A DNA stretch of 64,000 nucleotides from Pseudoxanthomonas daejeonensis (GCF_010093205.1 NZ_PDWN01000009.1:62001-126000), one strand, 5' to 3'; positions 1-11,892 are shown, numbered from the stretch's first letter. Numbers and translations are program-made. Notes: generated from the letters alone by a model not told the origin.

Positions 1-140
1 TGGCGGACAACATCCGCCTGGAAGACGCCCCGTTCTGGTCGGCATCGCAGGCCCAGCTGCTTCGCGACGAGCGGATCGAGGATGCCGACTGGGCCATCGT
101 CGTCGACCAGCTCAACCTGGCATTGCGCGCGCCGGCCTGA
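1..140 (+). CDS. 3' end of an unidentified gene (partial)
   Basis: The frame read from base 3 is open from the window edge to a TGA at 138-140 and gives about 45 residues ending in LNLALRAPA. The composition is soluble, acidic and helical, with no membrane segment or motif I recognise. The start and most of the protein lie outside the window. It converges on the yjdM-like gene on the other strand, with 38 bases between the two stops. No function is assigned. Confidence 0.55.
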   Translation, partial: ADNIRLEDAPFWSASQAQLLRDERIEDADWAIVVDQLNLALRAPA

Positions 141-178
141 AGTAACCGGGTGCGCCGCCAGGGTCGTCGGCGGCGCGC

Positions 179-514
179 TCAGGCCTTGCGCAGGAAGATG
201 GTCTTCAGCACCAGGCCCTTGATCTTCTCCGAGTTGCCTTCGATGTGCTCGGCGTCGTCCTCGACCAGGCGGATGTTGCGGATCACGGTGCCCTGCTTGA
301 GCGGGATCGAGGAACCCTTCACCTTCAGGTCCTTGATCACCACCACGGTATCGCCGGCCACCAGCACGTTGCCGTTGCTGTCGCGCACGACCACGCCGGC
401 GGCGGCAGCCTCCTCGGCGCCCCATTCATGGCCGCAATCCGCACAGATCCACAGCGCGCCATCGACGTAGGTATTTTCCAGTCCGCACTGCGGGCAGGTG
501 GGCGACGTGGGCAT
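179..514 (-). CDS. yjdM: YjdM/PhnA family zinc-ribbon protein
   Basis: Small soluble protein of 111 residues, the same length as E. coli YjdM (formerly called PhnA). An N-terminal zinc ribbon is visible as CPQC near residue 8 and CADC near residue 25, followed by a C-terminal SH3-like part with DSNGNVLVAGD and VVVIKDLKVKG. The family was linked historically to phosphonate use, but its biochemical role is not firmly established. I chose the ATG at 514 (MPTSPTCPQC) because it gives the family length. In-frame ATGs at 526 and 601 would add residues unlike the family. It lies downstream of a small lipoprotein gene on the same strand, 97 bases away. Confidence 0.85.
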   Translation of the reverse strand: MPTSPTCPQCGLENTYVDGALWICADCGHEWGAEEAAAAGVVVRDSNGNVLVAGDTVVVIKDLKVKGSSIPLKQGTVIRNIRLVEDDAEHIEGNSEKIKGLVLKTIFLRKA

Positions 515-611
515 GACTGTTTCCATTCCGGATGCAAGGCGCGCCATTTTACCCGCACCTGCCGGCGGCGGTAATCCGTGGAGCGTCAACGACGCCGGCA
601 CACCATGGAAT

Positions 612-1103
612 CTACCGGGGCTCGCCCGGTGGCGGCATCGAAGCCGGGCGGGCGCAGCCGTTCACCGGCGTGCCACCGTCGATGACCAGCACCGCTGTGT
701 AGGGAAAGCTCGCACCGGCCATGGTGTCCTGGCATTCGCGGGCGACGATCTTGAGCTCGACCAGTCCGTTCGCGTCGGACGCGCGCAGTGTGCGCGTATC
801 GCCTGCGACATCGTTGGTGCTGATGGCCAGCTGGCGCTCGCTTTCGATGCCGCGCAGGGTCAACACCGGCCCGGAGGCCTGGGCGTGCCAGAACGGCTCG
901 TTGGTGGAGGCGATGACGTCGCCCTGCAGGGCCGTATCGGCAGCCGTCCCCGCGGATGCGGGCGGCGTCGCTGCAACTTCGCCGGCGGCTGCGACTGCGG
1001 CGTCGGCGCTGGTGTCCTGAGGCGCATCCTTCCGGCACGCCGCAAGGGCGAGGCACAGGATCGCGGTCAGGCAGAGGTTCGCGGCAAGCAGGGGTGTGCG
1101 CAT
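612..1103 (-). CDS. Small lipoprotein with a COG3650-like domain
   Basis: A predicted lipoprotein of 163 residues. A hydrophobic signal (LCLTAILCLALAAC) ends in the lipobox LAAC, so Cys near residue 22 would be lipidated. A low-complexity Ala/Thr linker follows. The folded part carries the pattern ASTNEPFWHAQ and later FPYTAVLVIDGG with two cysteines, as in the uncharacterised COG3650/META-like lipoproteins of Proteobacteria. An AAGGAG ribosome-binding site lies 7 bases before the ATG at 1103. An upstream ATG at 1136 has no such site. Function unknown; probably an envelope protein. Confidence 0.7.
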   Translation of the reverse strand: MRTPLLAANLCLTAILCLALAACRKDAPQDTSADAAVAAAGEVAATPPASAGTAADTALQGDVIASTNEPFWHAQASGPVLTLRGIESERQLAISTNDVAGDTRTLRASDANGLVELKIVARECQDTMAGASFPYTAVLVIDGGTPVNGCARPASMPPPGEPR

Positions 1104-1158
1104 GGTGCGTCTCCTTGTTGCGGGAAAGGCCATCATGCATCAACTGCGGCAGGTGGCC

Positions 1159-1187
1159 AAAAAAACAGCGGATGCCCGGTGCGCATC
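1159..1187 (-). terminator. Possible intrinsic terminator after the cardiolipin-synthase-like gene
   Basis: On the minus strand, a short GATGC/GCATC stem with a 7-base loop is followed five bases later by a run of seven T. It sits just past the TAG of the phospholipase D gene and before the small lipoprotein. The stem is short, so this is a weak call. Confidence 0.35.
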
Positions 1188-1209
1188 GATGCCACGCCCG
1201 GCGACGCCG

Positions 1210-2778
1210 CTACAGCTGCGATTCCACCGGCAGGATCCGCATCAGCCACGCCAGCGCCTTCTGAGAGCCGGTAGCCTCCGGATCGCCGGTCCAGGTTTTC
1301 TCTCCATCGCTCCAGCGCAGGTCGCCGTGGTCCAGGGTGACCGACCAGGCGTGGTCGGGCGCGGTCTGGCGCGCGAACAGCAGCGCCAGTTCCGACGCGA
1401 GCGCCGGATGCCCGACCAGCACGCCCTGCTCGGTGTTCAACGAGGTCGAACGCGGATCCAGGTTGTAGGAACCGACGAACACCCCCTCGTCGACGATCAT
1501 CGCCTTGGTGTGCAGGCTCGAGCCGGAGGATCCGGCAAGGCTGAACTTCGCCGGGGTCCCGCTGGGCTTGAGCTCCCACAGGCCGATGCCGCCTTCGAGC
1601 AGGTCGCGGCGGTAGCGACTGTAGCCGCCATGCACGGCCGCCACGTCGTTGGCGGCCAGCGAATTGGTCAGGATGCGCACGTCGATGCCGCGCCCGGCCG
1701 CACCGACCAGTTCGGCCGTGCCGCGCTCGCCTGGCACGAAATACGGCGAGATCACCAGCAGCCGCTGGCGCGCGCCGGCGATCTGGGGCAACAGCGCGGC
1801 GACCACCTCCGAACGCTTTTCCAGCGGCAGGCGCGCCTTGAGCGGATCGTCGCTGACGAAACGCCAGGTCCCGCTCCAGTGCAACTGCGTGCCTCCGTCG
1901 ATGATGTCCTGCACGCGCGGATCTTCGCGCAGCACCGTGGCATAGCCGCTGCCGGCCAGTTCCTCGACACTGGCTTCGAGCACGGTACGCAGTCGCTCAA
2001 GTTTCTCGTCGCTGACCGCTTCGGGGGACAGCTGGTGGATCGGGTAGTTGGACGGTGAATTCCAGAAGCGATCGAAGTTGCTCGCTGCCGCATCCACCAC
2101 CGGGCCGACCATGAGCATGTCCAGGTCGATGAAGTTGGCGCCGTCGCTGGCATTGAAGTATTCGTTGCCGAGGTTGCGCCCGCCGACCAGCGCCATGCGT
2201 CCGTCGGCGATCCAGCTCTTGTTGTGCATGCGGTGGTTGAGCCGCTTGAAGCCGGTGCTGAATTCGCCGGCCATGCCGAGCTTGCCCGAACGACTGGCCA
2301 TCGGGTTGTACAGGCGCACCTCGATCCGGGGATGCGCATCCAGCGCGGCGAGCCCGGCGTTCTTGGCGCGCGCGTCCAGGTCGTCGACCAGGATGCGCAC
2401 GCGCACGCCGCGGTCCGCCGCCTGCAGGGCCTGGCGGGCCAGCAGCCTGCCGGTGAGGTCGGCATGCCAGATGTAGGTCTGGATATCCAGGCTGCGCGTG
2501 GCCGCCTGCGCGCTGTAGGCACGCAGCGCGTACGCCTGGGTGCCATCGCTCACCAGGTGGAAGCCGGACTGCCCCGGGTTCGCCGTCGTGAGCGGGACCA
2601 CCCGGCCGGCGATCACGCCCTCCGTGGCGGCGGGCAACGCCGGTTCGTCGGGCAGTTCCGCGCGAGGCGGCAGCCGGGCACAGCCGGCAACGACACCGAG
2701 CAGGACGACCAGGGCCAGGCTGCGGCAGCATCGCGCAGCTCCGGAAAGGTCGTAGGACACATTCATGCCGGTTGCCAT
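1210..2778 (-). CDS. Phospholipase D-like lipoprotein, cardiolipin synthase (ClsC-like)
   Basis: Enzyme of 522 residues with two HKD motifs, HNKSWIAD near residue 183 and HTKAMIVD near residue 421, the paired catalytic signature of the phospholipase D superfamily. The architecture fits ClsC-type cardiolipin synthases, which join two phosphatidyl groups in the membrane. The N terminus has a hydrophobic stretch ending VVAGC, so it may be anchored as a lipoprotein. The frame stays open upstream to 3771, but that part runs antisense through crcB and rarA. The start is either ATG 2778 (AGGGG six bases upstream) or ATG 2766. Phosphatidyltransferase activity is inferred from the motifs only. Confidence 0.85.
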   Translation of the reverse strand: MATGMNVSYDLSGAARCCRSLALVVLLGVVAGCARLPPRAELPDEPALPAATEGVIAGRVVPLTTANPGQSGFHLVSDGTQAYALRAYSAQAATRSLDIQTYIWHADLTGRLLARQALQAADRGVRVRILVDDLDARAKNAGLAALDAHPRIEVRLYNPMASRSGKLGMAGEFSTGFKRLNHRMHNKSWIADGRMALVGGRNLGNEYFNASDGANFIDLDMLMVGPVVDAAASNFDRFWNSPSNYPIHQLSPEAVSDEKLERLRTVLEASVEELAGSGYATVLREDPRVQDIIDGGTQLHWSGTWRFVSDDPLKARLPLEKRSEVVAALLPQIAGARQRLLVISPYFVPGERGTAELVGAAGRGIDVRILTNSLAANDVAAVHGGYSRYRRDLLEGGIGLWELKPSGTPAKFSLAGSSGSSLHTKAMIVDEGVFVGSYNLDPRSTSLNTEQGVLVGHPALASELALLFARQTAPDHAWSVTLDHGDLRWSDGEKTWTGDPEATGSQKALAWLMRILPVESQL

Positions 2779-2855
2779 CCCCTGCCCCTGCTCAGGCCGG
2801 TCCCGTCGGGACGCGCTCAGGCCGCAACCGATCCTCACCGATACCGCGGGGCGCT

Positions 2856-3248
2856 TCAAGCGCCCATGCGCAGCACGCGGTAGGTGTACAGGCCCAGCGC
2901 GGTCAGCAGCAACGAACCGAACAGGTGCAGGGCCACGCCGAGCACCGCGGTGCCGTACTGCTGGCGGGTCAGGTGCTGGACGATCTCGGCCGAAAAGGTC
3001 GAAAAAGTGGTCAGGCCACCCAACAGTCCGGTGACCAGGAACAGGCGCCATTCCGGCGCGATGCCCGGCCGGAACGTGATCCAGCCCAGCGCGATGCCGA
3101 CGACGTACGCGCCGACCAGGTTGGCCGCCAGCGTCCCCAGGGCTACCGGACTGCGCGACGGATTGAGCCAGGCCGACAGCCCCCAGCGCATCCAGGCACC
3201 GATGGCCGCGCCACTGCCGACGGCGATGAAAGAACGCACCAGGTCCAC
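2856..3248 (-). CDS. crcB: Fluoride ion channel CrcB/Fluc
   Basis: Inner-membrane protein of 130 residues with four predicted helices. Fluc proteins form dual-topology dimers that export fluoride. The signatures are present: GTLAANLVGAYVVG in the second helix and GGLTTFSTFS in the third. I chose GTG 3248 because an AAGGAGG site lies five bases upstream and the length matches the family. An upstream ATG at 3281 would add 11 unrelated residues. It follows rarA by 36 bases on the same strand, so it is probably the last gene of the ftsK-lolA-rarA operon. I see no fluoride riboswitch in the short gap. Confidence 0.92.
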   Translation of the reverse strand: MDLVRSFIAVGSGAAIGAWMRWGLSAWLNPSRSPVALGTLAANLVGAYVVGIALGWITFRPGIAPEWRLFLVTGLLGGLTTFSTFSAEIVQHLTRQQYGTAVLGVALHLFGSLLLTALGLYTYRVLRMGA

Positions 3249-3284
3249 CGCATCCTCCTTCTGCCCGCGTCTGGGCGGCATGCG

Positions 3285-4655
3285 CTATCGCTGCGGTTTG
3301 CGCGCCTGTTCGCGTGCCGCACGCAGGCGATCGAGCTTTTCCTTCAACCGGATCTCGAGCCCGCGCTCGACGGGCGAGTAGTAGGTGCGCTCGCCCATGG
3401 CATCGGGAAAACCGGTCTGGTCCAGCGCGATGCCGTCGTCGCTGTCGTGGTCGTACTGGTAGCCCTTGGAATAGCCCAGCTGCTTCATCAGCCTGGTCGG
3501 CGCGTTGCGCAGGTGCAAGGGCACCTCGGCGGTGCCGTATTCGCGCACGTCCGCCCGCGCGGCGTTGTAGGCGTTGTAGGCGGCGTTGGACTTGGCCGTG
3601 CTGGCCAGGTAGATCGCGACCTGGGCCAGGGCCAGGTCGCCCTCCGGGCTGCCCAGCCGTTCGTACGTGTCCCAGGCGTCCACCGACATCTGCAGTGCGC
3701 GCGGATCGGCCAGGCCGATGTCCTCGACCGCCATCCGGGTCAGGCGCCGGGCCAGGTAGGACGGATCGCAACCGCCGTCGAGCATCCGCGCCAGCCAGTA
3801 CACCGCCGCGTCGGGATTGGAGCTGCGCACGGATTTGTGCAGCGCCGAAATCTGGTCGTAGAACTGCTCACCGCCCTTGTCGAAGCGCCGGGTGCGATCG
3901 GCCAGGACCTGCAGCAGGGTCTGCTCGGTGATGCGGCCGCCTTCGTCGACCGCCAGTTCGGCGGCGATCTCCAGCAGGGTCAGGGCGCGGCGCACGTCGC
4001 CGTCGGCCGCGCCGGCGATCTCGCGCAGCAGTGCGGATTCCACTTCGATGCCCTGCCCGCCCAGTCCGCGTTCGCCGTCCTCCAGCGCCCGCACCAGTGC
4101 GGAAGCGATGTCGTCGACCGACACCGCTTCCATCACGTGCACGCGACAGCGCGACAGCAGCGCCGAGTTGAGCTCGAACGAAGGGTTCTCGGTAGTGGCG
4201 CCGACGAAAACGATACTGCCACGCTCGATATGCGGCAGGAACGCATCCTGCTGGCCCTTGTTGAAGCGGTGCACTTCGTCCACGAAAAGCACCGTGCGGC
4301 GTCCTTCGGCGAAGCGTTGCGCGGCCTCGGCCAGTACCTGTCGGACTTCCGGCAAGCCGGACAACACGGCCGAGATCGCACGGAAATCAGCCTCGGCGTA
4401 ACGGGCCAGCAGCAGCGCGAGCGTGGTCTTGCCGCAGCCCGGCGGGCCCCACAGCACCATCGAATGCACCCGGCCCGATTCCACCGCGCGTCGCAACGCT
4501 GAACCCGGTGCCAGCAGACGGCGCTGGCCAACCATTTCATCCAGGGTGCGCGGGCGCATGCGTTCGGCCAGCGGGCGCATGGCTTGCTGCCCTGCCTCAT
4601 CGACGGCCAGCAGGCCGTCGGAAACCGGTTCGGGGTTGCGACGGGTTCTACTCAT
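3285..4655 (-). CDS. rarA: Replication-associated recombination protein A (AAA+ ATPase)
   Basis: RarA/MgsA of 456 residues, a clamp-loader-like AAA+ ATPase acting at stalled replication forks. Walker A is GPPGCGKTT near residue 70 and Walker B is LFVDEVHRF near residue 122. Sensor 1 is GATTENPSF, and the C-terminal tetramerisation region has AYNAYNAA and LHLRNAPTRLMKQLGY. The length is normal for the family. It lies between lolA and crcB on the same strand, and lolA-rarA is a conserved pair in Gammaproteobacteria. Confidence 0.96.
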   Translation of the reverse strand: MSRTRRNPEPVSDGLLAVDEAGQQAMRPLAERMRPRTLDEMVGQRRLLAPGSALRRAVESGRVHSMVLWGPPGCGKTTLALLLARYAEADFRAISAVLSGLPEVRQVLAEAAQRFAEGRRTVLFVDEVHRFNKGQQDAFLPHIERGSIVFVGATTENPSFELNSALLSRCRVHVMEAVSVDDIASALVRALEDGERGLGGQGIEVESALLREIAGAADGDVRRALTLLEIAAELAVDEGGRITEQTLLQVLADRTRRFDKGGEQFYDQISALHKSVRSSNPDAAVYWLARMLDGGCDPSYLARRLTRMAVEDIGLADPRALQMSVDAWDTYERLGSPEGDLALAQVAIYLASTAKSNAAYNAYNAARADVREYGTAEVPLHLRNAPTRLMKQLGYSKGYQYDHDSDDGIALDQTGFPDAMGERTYYSPVERGLEIRLKEKLDRLRAAREQARKPQR

Positions 4656-4718
4656 GACGCCATCCTAGCGCCTGCGGTCGCAGGCCCGGCGAGCGGCCCC
4701 GGAGTCACTGTGGTTGGA

Positions 4719-5360
4719 TCACTGGCCGACGACGTCGACGTCCTTGCCCGGGACGAACTTGAACGTGCCCGGTGCGAACGACGGATTGCGCTTCCAGCCC
4801 TCGAAGCGGATCTCGGTCTTCTGCCCGACCAGGTCGAGCACCTGCATCCGGGCCAGGCCCTGCGCTCCGAAGCCCAGTCGCGCCATCTGGAAATTGGCTT
4901 CGGCATCGACCTTCGGGGTGAGGGTGAGCCACTGCAGGCCTTCGTTGGCCGCCGCTTCCTCGCTGACGTCGAACTGGCGGTCCAGCCGGGCCGGGTCGAA
5001 CAGCGCGACCAGCGGGCTGTTGCGCTCCTCCTCGCCCTGCGTCTTGACGGTGGCCTGCTGCAGGTCCGGTTCGTAGACCCAGACCTTCTGCCCATCGGCG
5101 ACGATCATCTGCGCGAACGGCTTGACGTATTCCCAGCGGAACAGGCGCGGCGCGGCGACGGCGACGGTGCCGCTGCTGCTTTCCTTGGCCCGGCCGTTGG
5201 CGTCGAACACCTGCTGGGTGAACCGCCCTTCCAGGCCCTTGAGCCCGGAGGTGAAGCGGGTGAGCTCGTCGCGGGCGCCGGCGACGGCATTGCCCGCAAG
5301 GAGCAGCGACATGGACAGGCCAAGAACGATTCGGGAAACGGTGCGCGGGGAGCGATGCAT
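4719..5360 (-). CDS. lolA: Outer-membrane lipoprotein carrier LolA
   Basis: Periplasmic chaperone of 213 residues that takes lipoproteins from LolCDE and hands them to LolB. A signal peptide (IVLGLSMSLLLAGNAVAG) is followed by the mature start ARDELTRFTSGLKGLEGRF. Family landmarks are FTQQVFDANG, PRLFRWEYVKPF and the C-terminal FKFVPGKDVDVVGQ. I chose ATG 5360 because it places the signal peptide correctly; the upstream ATG 5435 would add 25 residues. It lies 92 bases after ftsK and 63 bases before rarA on the same strand. Confidence 0.95.
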   Translation of the reverse strand: MHRSPRTVSRIVLGLSMSLLLAGNAVAGARDELTRFTSGLKGLEGRFTQQVFDANGRAKESSSGTVAVAAPRLFRWEYVKPFAQMIVADGQKVWVYEPDLQQATVKTQGEEERNSPLVALFDPARLDRQFDVSEEAAANEGLQWLTLTPKVDAEANFQMARLGFGAQGLARMQVLDLVGQKTEIRFEGWKRNPSFAPGTFKFVPGKDVDVVGQ

Positions 5361-5452
5361 GGGGCGTCGGTCGCGAGGGTGGAGTGTGGCCGCCAGTGTG
5401 GCGCGACGAACCTGAACAGGCGTCGAGAATTCCACGACAGGCGGGCCGGTGT

Positions 5453-7810
<2,358 letters not shown>

Positions 7811-7924
7811 GTCTGAAGATTGATCCTATGGTCCGGAAGCGCGGGTCTGGAAGCGCTCGCAGAATGCGATGTTAGGCCTTGATCTTAAACGCTTCTGTCA
7901 GCCATTGCCTAGCGCTGCATGGCA

Positions 7925-7944
7925 TCCCCGGATTTGTCCGGGGA
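7925..7944. repeat. Perfect 8-base inverted repeat in the ftsK/trxB divergent region
   Basis: TCCCCGGA and TCCGGGGA flank a TTTG loop. The hairpin stands in the 221-base gap between the divergent ftsK and trxB genes and has no T run, so it is more likely an operator or leader structure than a terminator. The rest of the gap holds a CATAAT that could be a trxB -10 element (8015-8020), without a convincing -35. Confidence 0.45.
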
Positions 7945-8019
7945 CCTGCGCCGCGGCCGGACCCGTCCTTGATTCGCCCCGGTACGGCCGCCACTCTATA
8001 CGCCGACCTTCCCTCATAA

Positions 8020-8985
<966 letters not shown>

Positions 8986-9070
8986 TGCGATGCCGCCGTC
9001 CCGACCCGGTACGGCGGCACGCTGACCGTCCGCGACGTCCTGGCGCCATGGCTCGGGGCAAGCGTCCGCG

Positions 9071-10201
9071 ATGACCCTGCAGGTCCGCTTGCTGCCTGCG
9101 CTGGCGCAGGTCGACGCGGTGCAATGGGACGCGCTGCACGACGGTGCCAATCCATTCCTCTGCCATGCCTTCCTCGAAGGCCTGGAGCGCCATGGCTGCC
9201 TGCGCGAGGACTGGGGCTGGACCCCGCGCCACCTGACCCTGTGGGAGGGCGAGCGACTGGTGGCGGCGGCACCGGGCTACCTCAAGGCCAACTCGCACGG
9301 CGAGTTCGTGTTCGACCACGCGTGGGCCCATGCCTACGCGCGCCACGGACTGGATTACTACCCCAAGTGGCTGTTCGCGGTGCCCTACTCCCCGGTTACC
9401 GGGCCGCGCCTGCTCGCGCGCGATGAGGCCTGCAGGCGTGCACTGCTTGTCGAGATCGCGCGGCGGACCGCGGCCGATGCCGTGTCGTCGGCCCACGTCA
9501 ACTTCCACACCGAAGCGGAGGACCGCCTGTTCGACGAGGACTGGCTGTCGCGGATAGACGTGCAGTACCACTGGCACAACCAGGATGGCTGGGCGGATTT
9601 AGATGCCTTCCTTGCCGCGATGGACCACAAGCACCGCAAGAACATCCGCCAGGAACGGGCGAAGGTGCAGCGCGCCGGGGTCACCTTCCGTCGAGTGCAT
9701 GGCGACGAAGCCACGCCCGGGGACCTCGATGCGATCCACCGCTTCTACCTGCAGACGTTTCGCGACTACGGCAACGCACCCGCACTGACCCGGGATTTCA
9801 TTGGACATATTGCGCGAATAATGCCTCGCAATATATTGATAATATTGGCAATACGTAATGGCGTCGCGGTCGCCGGTGCGCTCTGCCTGCGCGGTACCGA
9901 CGCGCTGTACGGCCGCTACTGGGGCGCGGACGGGGTATTGCCGGGGCTGCACTTCGAGACCTGCTACTACCAGGGCATCGAGTACTGCCTGGAGCATGGT
10001 CTGGCGCGGTTCGAGCCCGGCGCGCAGGGCGAGCACAAGCTGGCCAGGGGCTTTCTCCCGACCCTTGTCCGCAGTCGCCACCGGATCACCCATCCACAGT
10101 TCCGGCAGGCGCTGCGCGACTGGTGCACCGAGGAGACCAGTTCCGTGCAGCGGTATGCCGCCAACCTGGTCGCCCACTCGCCCTTCCGGGCATCGTCCTG
10201 A
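9071..10201 (+). CDS. FemAB-like peptidoglycan/acyl transferase family protein (COG3146)
   Basis: Cytoplasmic protein of 376 residues of the COG3146/DUF482 group, related to FemAB and GNAT acyltransferases. Markers are FLEGLERHGC near the start, HVNFHTEAED, KHRKNIRQER, the GAL-LRG strand, LYGRYWGAD and FETCYYQGIEYCLEHGL. The substrate is unknown. It sits 85 bases after trxB and before aat on the same strand. One patch is odd: at about 9800-9860 the codons turn AT-rich with five ATA isoleucine codons in about a dozen, unlike the rest of the gene, while the reading frame stays intact. Confidence 0.85.
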   Translation: MTLQVRLLPALAQVDAVQWDALHDGANPFLCHAFLEGLERHGCLREDWGWTPRHLTLWEGERLVAAAPGYLKANSHGEFVFDHAWAHAYARHGLDYYPKWLFAVPYSPVTGPRLLARDEACRRALLVEIARRTAADAVSSAHVNFHTEAEDRLFDEDWLSRIDVQYHWHNQDGWADLDAFLAAMDHKHRKNIRQERAKVQRAGVTFRRVHGDEATPGDLDAIHRFYLQTFRDYGNAPALTRDFIGHIARIMPRNILIILAIRNGVAVAGALCLRGTDALYGRYWGADGVLPGLHFETCYYQGIEYCLEHGLARFEPGAQGEHKLARGFLPTLVRSRHRITHPQFRQALRDWCTEETSSVQRYAANLVAHSPFRASS

Positions 10202-10229
10202 TGGGCGCGGGCCACCCTAGACTCGCGTG

Positions 10230-10979
10230 ATGGCTGCCCGACCCTACCTGCTGCCGGACGACCCCGGCGCGCCGTTTCCGCCGGCCAGCCAGGCCCTGCG
10301 CGAACCCGACGGCCTGCTTGCCGTGGGCGGCGACCTGTCGCCCGGGCGCCTGCTGGCGGCCTATCGCGGCGGCATCTTTCCCTGGTACTCGCGGGACCAG
10401 CCGATCCTGTGGTGGAGCCCTGACCCGAGGATGGTGTTCCGCACCGATGCGGTGCACCTGTCCTCGCGGCTGCGTCGCGAACTGCGCCGCAGCCGCTGGT
10501 GCATCCGCGCCGATACCGCGTTCGATGCGGTGCTGGCCGCGTGCGCCGAGACACCCCGCCCCGGGCAACGCGGCACGTGGATCACGCCGGAGATGCGACT
10601 GGCCTATGCGCGCCTGCACCGCCTGGGCCACGCCCACTCGGTGGAGGTGCTGGATGGAGACGGACAGCTTGTGGGCGGCATCTATGGCGTGGCGATCGGG
10701 CGGATGTTCTTCGGAGAGAGCATGTTCAGCGCCCAGCCCGGAGGCTCGAAGGTGGCCCTGGCGGCACTGGCCCGCCAGCTGGATGGATGGGGCTGGCCGC
10801 TGCTCGATGCCCAGGTCGAGAATCCCCACCTCTACACGCTGGGGGGCGAGACCTGGCCGCGCGCGCGCTTCCTGGAATCGGTGGAAAAGCTGGTAGGCCA
10901 GCGTGGCCGGGATGGAAGCTGGACCGCGGCATTCGGCACCCTGCAGGCCTCGACGCTAACCGTTGCGACCGCCTGTTAA
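10230..10979 (+). CDS. aat: Leucyl/phenylalanyl-tRNA-protein transferase
   Basis: Aat of 249 residues adds Leu or Phe from tRNA to N-terminal Arg or Lys, marking proteins for ClpS/ClpAP. Signature segments are GLLAVGGDLSPGRLLAAYRG, GIFPWYS, WWSPDPRMVF, GTWITPEM and FFGESMFS. I use ATG 10230; the directly preceding GTG 10227 is also possible. The gene lies between a FemAB-like gene and infA, and clpA and clpS are encoded 2 to 5 kb away, so the N-end-rule machinery clusters here. Confidence 0.96.
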   Translation: MAARPYLLPDDPGAPFPPASQALREPDGLLAVGGDLSPGRLLAAYRGGIFPWYSRDQPILWWSPDPRMVFRTDAVHLSSRLRRELRRSRWCIRADTAFDAVLAACAETPRPGQRGTWITPEMRLAYARLHRLGHAHSVEVLDGDGQLVGGIYGVAIGRMFFGESMFSAQPGGSKVALAALARQLDGWGWPLLDAQVENPHLYTLGGETWPRARFLESVEKLVGQRGRDGSWTAAFGTLQASTLTVATAC

Positions 10980-10987
10980 CATAATTT

Positions 10988-11016
10988 TTGCCTTTGCCGC
11001 CAGCCTGGCGTAAAAT
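10988..11016 (+). promoter_or_regulatory. Sigma-70 promoter of infA
   Basis: TTGCCT (10988-10993) and TAAAAT (11011-11016) are separated by exactly 17 bases in an AT-rich stretch right after aat. The predicted start is about 30 bases before the infA ATG. This is the best sigma-70 match I found in the window. Confidence 0.75.
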
Positions 11017-11055
11017 ACCCGGCTTTCCGCCCGCCCGCGCCTAATCTGGAACCGC

Positions 11056-11274
11056 ATGTCGAAAGACGACTCCATCGAGTTCGAAGGCACCGTCGCCGAG
11101 ACGCTGCCCAACACCACGTTCAGGGTACGCCTGGAGAACGGGCATGAAATCATCGCCCACATCTCCGGCCGCATGCGCAAGAACTACATCCGCATCCTCA
11201 CCGGCGACAAGGTGAAGGTGGAGATGACGCCGTACGACCTGACCAAGGGACGCATCACCTATCGCATGAAGTGA
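11056..11274 (+). CDS. infA: Translation initiation factor IF-1
   Basis: IF-1 of 72 residues, the standard length, an OB-fold protein that occupies the ribosomal A site during initiation. The start [13 protein letters not shown], the core [19 protein letters not shown] and the end KGRITYRMK match the family throughout. It has its own promoter upstream and a strong terminator 35 bases after the stop, so it is probably monocistronic. Confidence 0.98.
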   Translation: MSKDDSIEFEGTVAETLPNTTFRVRLENGHEIIAHISGRMRKNYIRILTGDKVKVEMTPYDLTKGRITYRMK

Positions 11275-11308
11275 TCGCCCACGGCATGATCGCCATGCGT
11301 GCGAAAGA

Positions 11309-11335
11309 AGGCGGCCATTGGCCGCCTTTTTCTTT
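11309..11335 (+). terminator. Intrinsic terminator of infA
   Basis: Stem AGGCGGCC/GGCCGCCT with an ATT loop, followed by TTTTCTTT. All eight pairs are Watson-Crick. The rest of the gap to the next gene holds a conserved leader described separately. Confidence 0.9.
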
Positions 11336-11435
11336 GCGCGTCCTGATGGAAAAGCACGGCTGCTGAAGTGGGCAGTCACGCACACCCGTGCGTGCGATAT
11401 GAACGTGCCATTACTGTCGGCACCTCCATGACCTT

Positions 11436-11526
11436 GGTCATTGTCACCATAGGCAGGTTCACGAATCCGGGGTGGCGCATAGCCTGTGCGCGGTCCAATC
11501 CGGACCGGACCCGACCCCATATCGCC
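11436..11526 (+). promoter_or_regulatory. Conserved upstream region of the first small secreted paralogue
   Basis: The block holds GGTCATTGTCACCATAGGCA, then TAGCCTG 44 bases later, then an inverted repeat GGTCC-AATCC-GGACC just before the ATG at 11527. The same elements at the same spacing precede the second paralogue (12037-12125). No standard -35/-10 pair is obvious, so the exact role (promoter, operator or leader hairpin) is inferred from conservation between the two copies. Confidence 0.5.
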
Positions 11527-11892
11527 ATGAACATCAAGCGTCTTTGCACTGCAGTGTTCCTCGCCAGCGCAGCGTTCGCCGCCAACGCCGCTGAAAGCAC
11601 TTCGATCACCGATTGCGTCGACCTGAGCACCAACCAGGAGATCGTTCGTGGCGGTGGCGCCCAGAACATGTTGCTGCGCGACGGCGACGCCCACTACCTG
11701 GTCGGCTTCCGCGGCGACTGCAGTTCGCTGGCCACCGCGACCAGCATCGAGATCAGCACCGATGGTGCGGCCAACCGCCTCTGCCCGAAGGGCAGCAAGG
11801 TCAAGACCAACCGTTCGACGTGCAGCGTCGGCAAGGTCGAATCGCTCGAAGCCGAAGAGTTCGCCAGCCGCAAGAAGCGCATCTCGCGCTGA
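11527..11892 (+). CDS. Small secreted protein, paralogue 1 (DUF6491-like)
   Basis: Protein of 121 residues with a signal peptide (MNIKRLCTAVFLASAAFAANA) and a mature part with four cysteines placed as C-VDLS, GDCSSL, RLCPKGS and STCSVGKV. The layout resembles small periplasmic DUF6491-type proteins of Xanthomonadaceae, but I cannot name the family with certainty. Two disulfides are plausible. It is the first of a tandem pair; the copy at 12126 shares cysteine positions, length and upstream region. The basic C-terminal tail (SRKKRISR) is unique to this copy. The ATG at 11527 is chosen because it begins the signal peptide. Confidence 0.75.
   Translation: MNIKRLCTAVFLASAAFAANAAESTSITDCVDLSTNQEIVRGGGAQNMLLRDGDAHYLVGFRGDCSSLATATSIEISTDGAANRLCPKGSKVKTNRSTCSVGKVESLEAEEFASRKKRISR

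Noticed and set aside
2779-3771. Upstream extension of the phospholipase D frame, giving 853 residues
   Set aside because: It overlaps crcB and rarA in another frame and has no protein-like features. The lipobox start at 2778 fits the family.
8992-9018. Hairpin GCCGCCGT/ACGGCGGC after trxB
   Set aside because: The stem is perfect, but there is an 11-base loop and no T run, and it could arise by chance in GC-rich DNA. Not called as a terminator.
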